Shown piece after piece: positions 4,945 to 9,383 of a stretch of 9,383 nt of DNA. The stretch is from JAISXK01 sp031549625 (GTDB lineage: Bacteria; Bacillota; Clostridia; Christensenellales; CAG-138). The stretch spans positions 1-9,383 of the forward strand of contig JAVBPK010000039.1 in assembly GCA_031549625.1 (NCBI GenBank), in the 5' to 3' direction. The notes below the pieces were generated by a model. That model ran no database searches and was not told where the DNA came from. It was given only the letters and a program-made list of their open reading frames with translations. The position numbers were made by a program, and so were the translations under genes. Each line of letters starts with the position of its first letter. Position 1 is the first letter of the stretch.

Positions 4945-7314
4945 ATGAACGGTATTCAAGGAACAACACAGACGATCGGCGCGCACATTCAAAATTGCAT
5001 ACAACAGCTTGATACTGCGGATTTTTATACGCTGTTGGACATGACCTTCGGCGATTTGCTCGACGCGCAAGCCATTCGCTTCCCCGACCACGAATGCGTG
5101 ATCGCGATGCAGGGCGCGCAGCGCTATACATACGCCGCCTTCAAGCAGCAAAGCGACAAGCTGGCCCGCGGCCTTTTGGCCATCGGCATCAAAAAGGGCG
5201 ACCATGTGGCCATCTGGTCGGAAAACTGCGCGGAATGGGTGCTTTTGATGTTTGCCACCAGCAAAATCGGCGCCGTGCTTGTTACGGTAAATACCAATTA
5301 CAAGCGGTATGAGCTGGAATACCTCCTGCGACAAAGCGACAGCATGACGCTTGTGCTGTCTTCCGGCTGCCGCGGCAACGATTATATGGGGCATTTGCTT
5401 GCAGCGTGCCCTGAGCTCACCGGAGCGGCGCCCGGGAAGCTCTGTTCGCAAAAGCTGCCCAAGTTGAAAAACGTCATCACTGTCGGTGATTTCCACGCGC
5501 AAGGCGCCTTTCACTGGGACGACATCTTATCCGCGGCGGAAATGGTGAGCGACGAGGCGCGCATACAGGCGCAGGCCGCGGTGAAACCGCAAGATATTGC
5601 CAATATGCAATATACTTCCGGCACTACCGGCTTCCCAAAAGGCGTTATGCTTACGCATCACAGCATCATCAACAACGGCAAGTCCATCGGCGACCGCAAG
5701 CAGCTTACGCCGGATGACCGCGAATGCATCCCTGTGCCGCTGTTCCACTGCTTCGGCTGCGTGCTCGGCGTGACGTCCTGCGTAACGCACGCGTCCGCCA
5801 TGGTGATTATCGAACGGTTTCAGCCGCTGGCCGTCATGCAAATGGTGCAACAGGAGCGCTGCACGTCGTTGCTGGGCGTACCCACCATGTTTATCGCTAT
5901 ACTGGCGCACGAGAAATTTTCCTCGTTCGATTATTCATCGCTCCGTACGGGCATTATGGCAGGCTCGCCCTGCCCTGTGGAAGTCATGCGCAAGGTGAAC
6001 TCGGACATGCATATGCCCGAAATCACCATCGCTTTCGGCCAGACGGAATGTTCTCCCGTCGCCACCATGACCGCTGTGGACGACCCTCTGGAAAAGCGTG
6101 TGGCCACCGTGGGCCGCTGCCAGCCAAACATCGAAATCAAGCTGATCGACCCTGAAACGGGCAAAACCGTGCCCCAAGGCGTTCCCGGCGAATTTTTGAC
6201 ACGCGGCTACCACGTCATGCAGGGCTATTACAATATGCCGGATGCCACGCGTTCCGCCATAGACAGCGAAGGCTGGCTGCATTCCGGCGACCTGTGCGTG
6301 CTGGATGAGGACGGCTACTATGTGGTAACCGGCCGCCTGAAGGACATGATTATCCGCGGCGGCGAAAACATCTATCCGCGCGAGATCGAGGAATTCCTCT
6401 ACACGCATCCAGCCGTCTCCGACGTGCAGGTCGTTGGTGTTCCTGACGAAAAGTATGGCGAAGAGGCCCTCGCGTTTGTTATAGTAAAAGAAGGAAAGAG
6501 CGCGACCGAGGACGAGCTGAAAGAATATATGCAAACCGGACTGTCCCGCTTTAAAACGCCCCGCTACATCCAGTTCGTCGCTGAATTCCCGCTAACCGCC
6601 AGCGGAAAAATACAAAAGTACAAGCTCAGAGAGTTGGGCGTGGAACTTTTGGGCCTACAAAGTTTGCCTGCCGCAAAGGCCACCCTCGGCAGAGGCAAGT
6701 CCGAGGACGAAGCCACGGTAACGCAATATATTGTGCATGCACATGAGACCAAAGGAGGTACCGACATGACAGAGCAACTCATGGAAATAGGGATTCGCTT
6801 GCGCGCGCTGCGCGAGATATCCGATATCTCGATTGGCGAGATGGCAAAGGCCACTCGAATTACCGAGGAGGAATACGAGAAATATGAACAGGGCGTAAAG
6901 GATTTTTCCTTCAGCTTCCTGTATACCGCGGCTCAGTTCCTGGGCGTTGATGTCTCAGACCTGATGCATGGCGTTTCGCCCAGGCTGTCTTCCTGCGCCA
7001 TCGTGCGCGCGGGGCATGGCCGTGGCGTGGAGCGCCGGGCGGCGTATTCCTACATGGCGCTTGCGCACACATTTCGCAACAAACGCGCGGAACCCTTCCT
7101 CGTGACCGTGCATCCCGTGCATATGCCGGATCCGCACAGCCACGAAGGGCAGGAATTCCAGTATGTACTGGAGGGCGAAGCACAAATGATCGTTGGTGAT
7201 GATACGTTTACGCTGCATCCCGGTGATGCCGTGTATTTCGACAGCTCACACCCGCATGCGCTTACTGCTCTCAACGACCAACCGGCTAAATTTTTGGCGG
7301 TGGTCATCAAATGA
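4945..7314 (+). CDS. AMP-forming acyl-CoA synthetase fused to an XRE-HTH/cupin regulator
   Basis: A 789-residue frame with GGAGG (4935-4939) five bases before the ATG. Residues about 35-560 are an ANL-superfamily acyl-CoA ligase: carboxylate plus ATP plus CoA to acyl-CoA, AMP and pyrophosphate. The P-loop YTSGTTGFPKG is at 223-233, FGQTE at 364-368, the hinge GRLKDMIIRGGENIYPREIE from 463, and the catalytic lysine in SGKIQK at 555. The N- and C-terminal enzyme domains are complete, and normal ligases would end soon after. Instead a low-complexity linker (about 565-607) runs into an HTH (about 614-670) and a cupin (about 700-789) with metal-type ligands H731, H733, E737 and H769. The XRE-cupin part is normally a separate protein of about 180 residues. 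An internal ATG with a strong ribosome binding site sits at the join, so the gene may give two products. A lost stop codon or a sequence frameshift in the linker is also possible. The acid substrate is unknown. Confidence 0.88.
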   Translation: MNGIQGTTQTIGAHIQNCIQQLDTADFYTLLDMTFGDLLDAQAIRFPDHECVIAMQGAQRYTYAAFKQQSDKLARGLLAIGIKKGDHVAIWSENCAEWVLLMFATSKIGAVLVTVNTNYKRYELEYLLRQSDSMTLVLSSGCRGNDYMGHLLAACPELTGAAPGKLCSQKLPKLKNVITVGDFHAQGAFHWDDILSAAEMVSDEARIQAQAAVKPQDIANMQYTSGTTGFPKGVMLTHHSIINNGKSIGDRKQLTPDDRECIPVPLFHCFGCVLGVTSCVTHASAMVIIERFQPLAVMQMVQQERCTSLLGVPTMFIAILAHEKFSSFDYSSLRTGIMAGSPCPVEVMRKVNSDMHMPEITIAFGQTECSPVATMTAVDDPLEKRVATVGRCQPNIEIKLIDPETGKTVPQGVPGEFLTRGYHVMQGYYNMPDATRSAIDSEGWLHSGDLCVLDEDGYYVVTGRLKDMIIRGGENIYPREIEEFLYTHPAVSDVQVVGVPDEKYGEEALAFVIVKEGKSATEDELKEYMQTGLSRFKTPRYIQFVAEFPLTASGKIQKYKLRELGVELLGLQSLPAAKATLGRGKSEDEATVTQYIVHAHETKGGTDMTEQLMEIGIRLRALREISDISIGEMAKATRITEEEYEKYEQGVKDFSFSFLYTAAQFLGVDVSDLMHGVSPRLSSCAIVRAGHGRGVERRAAYSYMALAHTFRNKRAEPFLVTVHPVHMPDPHSHEGQEFQYVLEGEAQMIVGDDTFTLHPGDAVYFDSSHPHALTALNDQPAKFLAVVIK
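6751..6759 (+). promoter_or_regulatory. Internal ribosome binding site for the XRE-cupin part
   Basis: AAAGGAGGT is a near-perfect complement of the 16S rRNA tail, and its GGAGG core lies seven bases before an in-frame ATG at 6766. It is stronger than the site of the upstream gene itself, and so is unlikely to be a chance codon combination (it encodes Thr-Lys-Gly-Gly-Thr within the linker). Confidence 0.75.
6766..7314 (+). CDS. XRE-family HTH/cupin regulator, candidate independent product of the fused gene
   Basis: From the internal ATG the same frame encodes 182 residues, the usual size of XRE-cupin transcriptional regulators. The first part (GIRLRALREISDISIGEMAKATRITEEEYEKYEQG) is an XRE helix-turn-helix, running on through FLYTAAQFLGVDVSDLM. 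The second part is a single cupin barrel with HSHEGQE followed by YVLEGE (first cupin motif) and PGDAVYFDSSHPHAL (second). Such proteins bind DNA through the HTH and a small ligand or metal through the cupin, and commonly sit next to the catabolic or ligase genes they regulate. A free regulator would make more sense than one tethered to every enzyme molecule; the strong internal ribosome binding site supports this. Whether it is really made separately cannot be settled from sequence. Confidence 0.6.
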   Translation: MTEQLMEIGIRLRALREISDISIGEMAKATRITEEEYEKYEQGVKDFSFSFLYTAAQFLGVDVSDLMHGVSPRLSSCAIVRAGHGRGVERRAAYSYMALAHTFRNKRAEPFLVTVHPVHMPDPHSHEGQEFQYVLEGEAQMIVGDDTFTLHPGDAVYFDSSHPHALTALNDQPAKFLAVVIK

Positions 7315-7323
7315 GAAAGGCAA

Positions 7324-9033
7324 GTGAATACCGATATGCTACTCGACCGACTATGCGTAAACCACGACTTTGACAACTATAAATCCTTTTGCGAGGAATA
7401 CCGCGTTACTCCGCCGGCCAATTTCAATTATGGCTTCGATGTAATCGACGAATTGGGCGCAAGCAACGCCGGCCAGACCGCTCTTCTGTATATCAATCCC
7501 GACCAGACCGAGCGCCGCTTCACGTTTGGCGATATCAAGCGCCTCAGCAGCAAAGCGGCCAACGCACTGCAAGGGCTTGGCATTCGCAAAGGCGATATCG
7601 TACTGCTCGCGCTGCGCAGGCATTACCAGTATTGGTACGCCATCATGGGGCTGCACAAGCTTGGCGCCGTCGCAATACCCGTGACGCACCAGCTCACGCC
7701 CAAGGACTATGCCTACCGCATGAACGCCTCCAGCGCTACGGCCATTATTTCTACGGTGGAAGACGGCGTGCCGCCCAGCATTATGACCGCCCTTGGCTAT
7801 TCACCCAGCATGAAGTACGCGCTGGCCGCCCGTTCCGACCGCAGCAAAAACGTGCCTATTCCCGATGGATTTCTCGATTTTGACGCCCTTGTGGACGCTG
7901 CTTCCGACGTATTTCCACGCACGCCCGATTCCGCCGGCGGCGAGGATACGATGTTGATCTACTTTACCTCCGGCACCACGGGTTACCCCAAAATGGTGGC
8001 GCATAATTTCTTTTACCCGCTTGGCCACATCGCTACCGCGCGTTTTTGGCACAAAAACCGGCCTGGCGGCCTGCACCTTACCATATCCGACACCGGCTGG
8101 GGCAAAGCGGCCTGGGGTAAATTATACGGGCAATGGCTGTGCGAAACCACCGTGCTCGTGTATGACTTTGACAAATTCAGCTCCAAAGATATACTTGAAC
8201 AGCTTACAAAGCACCGTGTTACCACGTTTTGCGCCCCCCCAACGATGTACCGTTACATCATTCAGGAACCGCTGGAAGATTATGATTTCAGCGCGCTGGA
8301 ACATGTCACCACAGCCGGTGAAGCGTTGAACCCGGAAGTGTTTGAAAAGTTTAAGGAAAAAACTTCTCTGGAAATTTATGAAGGCTTTGGCCAAACCGAA
8401 ACCACTTTGATGCTGGCCACCTTCCCCTGTATGCGCGTGCGCTCCGGCTCCATGGGCCGCCCCACGCCCGGATACGATGTGCACATATTAGACGCTTCCG
8501 GCGCTTTGGCTACCCTTGGCGAAACGGGCGAGATTTGCATCAACATCGAAAATGGCCGCCCGCTTGGCGTATCCAGCGGCTACTATAAGGACGCCGCTTT
8601 GACCGGCAAAGCGTTCCATGATGGCTGGTACCATACCGGCGACACCGCCTATATGGACAGCAAGGGCTATTTCTGGTATGTCGGCCGTACCGACGACGTA
8701 ATCAAAAGCTCCGGCTACCGCATCGGGCCGTTTGAAGTGGAAAGCGCGCTGCAGGAGCACCCCGCAGTGCTGGAAGCTGCCGTAACACCTTTGCCCGACC
8801 CTGTCCGCGGGCAGATCATAAAAGCCACCATCGTGCTTACCGGCCACTATTCGCCTAGCGACGAGCTGGTGAAGGAGCTGCAGGCGCATGTCAAGCAATC
8901 CACCGCCCCGTATAAATATCCGCGCGTCATCGAGTTTGTGGAGTCGCTGCCAAAAACCATCAGCGGCAAAATCAAGCGCGCGGAAATACGTGAGCGGGAC
9001 AGGCTGGCGTATTTGGAACAGGAAGGCCAATAA
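7324..9033 (+). CDS. AMP-forming acyl-CoA synthetase, medium-chain (MACS) type
   Basis: A 569-residue ANL-superfamily acyl-CoA ligase, second gene of the T-box operon, nine bases after the previous stop. The start is GTG at 7324, preceded by AGAAAGG (7314-7320); the next in-frame ATG (7336) is too far from that site. Motifs in order: FTSGTTGYPKM from residue 214, the SDTGWGKAAWGKLYGQW stretch characteristic of medium-chain and acetyl-CoA-synthetase-like enzymes, TTAGEALNPEV, GFGQTE, the hinge GRTDDVIKSSGYRIGPFEVE from 454, and the catalytic lysine in SGKIKR at 549. The enzyme is complete and close to the family length of 540-570. It is only distantly related to the first ligase of the operon, so the pair may handle different acids or steps. 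The exact chain length or an aromatic substrate cannot be inferred. Confidence 0.92.
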   Translation: MNTDMLLDRLCVNHDFDNYKSFCEEYRVTPPANFNYGFDVIDELGASNAGQTALLYINPDQTERRFTFGDIKRLSSKAANALQGLGIRKGDIVLLALRRHYQYWYAIMGLHKLGAVAIPVTHQLTPKDYAYRMNASSATAIISTVEDGVPPSIMTALGYSPSMKYALAARSDRSKNVPIPDGFLDFDALVDAASDVFPRTPDSAGGEDTMLIYFTSGTTGYPKMVAHNFFYPLGHIATARFWHKNRPGGLHLTISDTGWGKAAWGKLYGQWLCETTVLVYDFDKFSSKDILEQLTKHRVTTFCAPPTMYRYIIQEPLEDYDFSALEHVTTAGEALNPEVFEKFKEKTSLEIYEGFGQTETTLMLATFPCMRVRSGSMGRPTPGYDVHILDASGALATLGETGEICINIENGRPLGVSSGYYKDAALTGKAFHDGWYHTGDTAYMDSKGYFWYVGRTDDVIKSSGYRIGPFEVESALQEHPAVLEAAVTPLPDPVRGQIIKATIVLTGHYSPSDELVKELQAHVKQSTAPYKYPRVIEFVESLPKTISGKIKRAEIRERDRLAYLEQEGQ

Positions 9034-9048
9034 GCGAGCTTTAAAAAA

Positions 9049-9107
9049 GCAATCCCCGATTGTGTCGGGGATTGCTCAGGCCGTCGAAAAACTCTGTTTT
9101 TCGACGG
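9049..9107. terminator. Two adjacent perfect hairpins after the acyl-CoA synthetase operon
   Basis: GCAATCCCCGA (9049-9059) pairs with TCGGGGATTGC (9065-9075) around a five-base loop, and CCGTCGAAAAA (9081-9091) pairs with TTTTTCGACGG (9097-9107) around CTCTG. Both stems are perfect over 11 base pairs. The first has a run of six A on its left (9043-9048), so it is a good intrinsic terminator for minus-strand transcription. On the plus strand neither is followed by a long T run, so termination of the operon here is plausible but not textbook. Confidence 0.6.
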
Positions 9108-9113
9108 GATTAC

Positions 9114-9198
9114 GGCATTTTACCTCTCGCCCTCCGGGCTCGCGGGCGGCAAAATGCCCAACGTGTGGGCTGCGGACGCACATGTCGTCCTTGCCCAC
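9114..9198. repeat. Further inverted repeats of an intergenic repeat-like block
   Basis: GGCATTTT (9114-9121) pairs with AAAATGCC (9151-9158) around an inner GCCC/GGGC hairpin (9129-9139). GTGGGC (9165-9170) pairs with GCCCAC (9193-9198), with inner GGACG/CGTCC (9174-9178, 9186-9190). Together with the hairpins on either side this resembles a structured, dispersed intergenic element rather than coding sequence. Copy number cannot be judged from one window. Confidence 0.55.
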
Positions 9199-9242
9199 GG
9201 ATTGAAAGCTTTTTCTTGCGAACCTTTTTTGACAGTCTGAGC

Positions 9243-9272
9243 GGGGCCGTAGCACCAAGAAGCTACGGCCCC
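9243..9272. terminator. Strong GC-rich hairpin, possible bidirectional terminator
   Basis: GGGGCCGTAGC (9243-9253) pairs perfectly with GCTACGGCCCC (9262-9272) around an eight-base loop. The plus-strand flank is only moderately T-rich (TTACCTTATCTT) and the minus-strand flank is not, so it is a weak-tailed terminator or the last unit of the hairpin block. Confidence 0.5.
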
Positions 9273-9383
9273 TTACCTTATCTTCAAATGCAGAACGACG
9301 CACCAGTGCCTAAAAGAGCTTTATCCGTGCACACAAAATAGGCCTGACGATTTCGACTTACCACTTGAAGGCAAATCCGTATA
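9273..9383. other. Right-end sequence without a supported gene
   Basis: These 111 bases carry no ribosome binding site plus start, RNA gene or clear repeat that I can see. On the minus strand a frame is open from the window edge (9382) to a TGA at 9284-9286, about 32 codons, just before the GC-rich hairpin. It could be the end of a gene entering from the right, but that length is expected by chance. Confidence 0.4.

Noticed and set aside
4858..5514. Long open frame on the minus strand opposite the first acyl-CoA synthetase (others at 803-1330, 5935-6534 and 8488-9030)
   Set aside because: They lie antisense to genes with clear family motifs, have His/Arg/Gly-rich composition typical of shadow frames in GC-rich codons, and lack good ribosome binding sites.
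9284..9382. Possible 3' end of a minus-strand gene entering from the right
   Set aside because: Only about 32 open codons with no recognisable motif; this is likely by chance.
1..9383. CRISPR arrays, insertion sequences, att sites or phage genes
   Set aside because: No spaced direct repeats, transposase or integrase motifs, or terminal inverted repeats bounding a gene were seen.

Overview
The window looks like a chromosome segment of a Clostridia-type Firmicute with a moderately high GC content. A textbook T-box leader, strong AGGAGG-type ribosome binding sites, near-consensus housekeeping promoters and tRNA genes with encoded CCA all point that way. No species can be named from the sequence alone.

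Layout. Positions 3-500 are the 3' end of an unrecognised gene, followed 38 bases later by an MFS transporter of the SLC45/GPH-like type (539-1816). A glycerophosphodiester phosphodiesterase lies convergently on the minus strand (1830-2570). Next come a small ArsR-family regulator (2699-3013) that seems to have a leaderless start, and a two-gene tRNA unit, Thr(CGT) and Pro(CGG), with its own promoter (3100-3128) and a clean intrinsic terminator (3372-3407). A membrane-anchored gluzincin (peptidase MA-like) gene follows (3478-4233). It stops abruptly where the C-terminal remnant of an unrelated MFS efflux transporter begins (4236-4445), which suggests a deletion scar.

The most interesting part is 4489-9033. 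A nested AT-rich inverted repeat sits directly upstream of a perfect TTGACA-17-TATAAT promoter. The promoter drives a complete T-box riboswitch (about 4571-4859, specifier most likely CUG/Leu, with UUC/Phe as the alternative). Downstream is not an aminoacyl-tRNA synthetase or an amino-acid biosynthesis gene but an operon of two AMP-forming acyl-CoA synthetases. The first is fused in frame to an XRE-HTH/cupin regulator. That regulator keeps its own near-perfect ribosome binding site and ATG inside the longer frame, so one gene may yield both a 789-residue fusion and a free 182-residue regulator. The second gene (7324-9033) is a medium-chain-type acyl-CoA synthetase with a GTG start. I infer that the operon activates one or more carboxylic acids to CoA thioesters, and that it is controlled by uncharged tRNA through the T-box and possibly by its own XRE-cupin regulator. 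The carboxylate substrate cannot be read from sequence.

The right end (9034-9383) has no convincing gene. It holds a run of five hairpins (9049-9272) that looks like a terminator combined with a repeat-type intergenic element.
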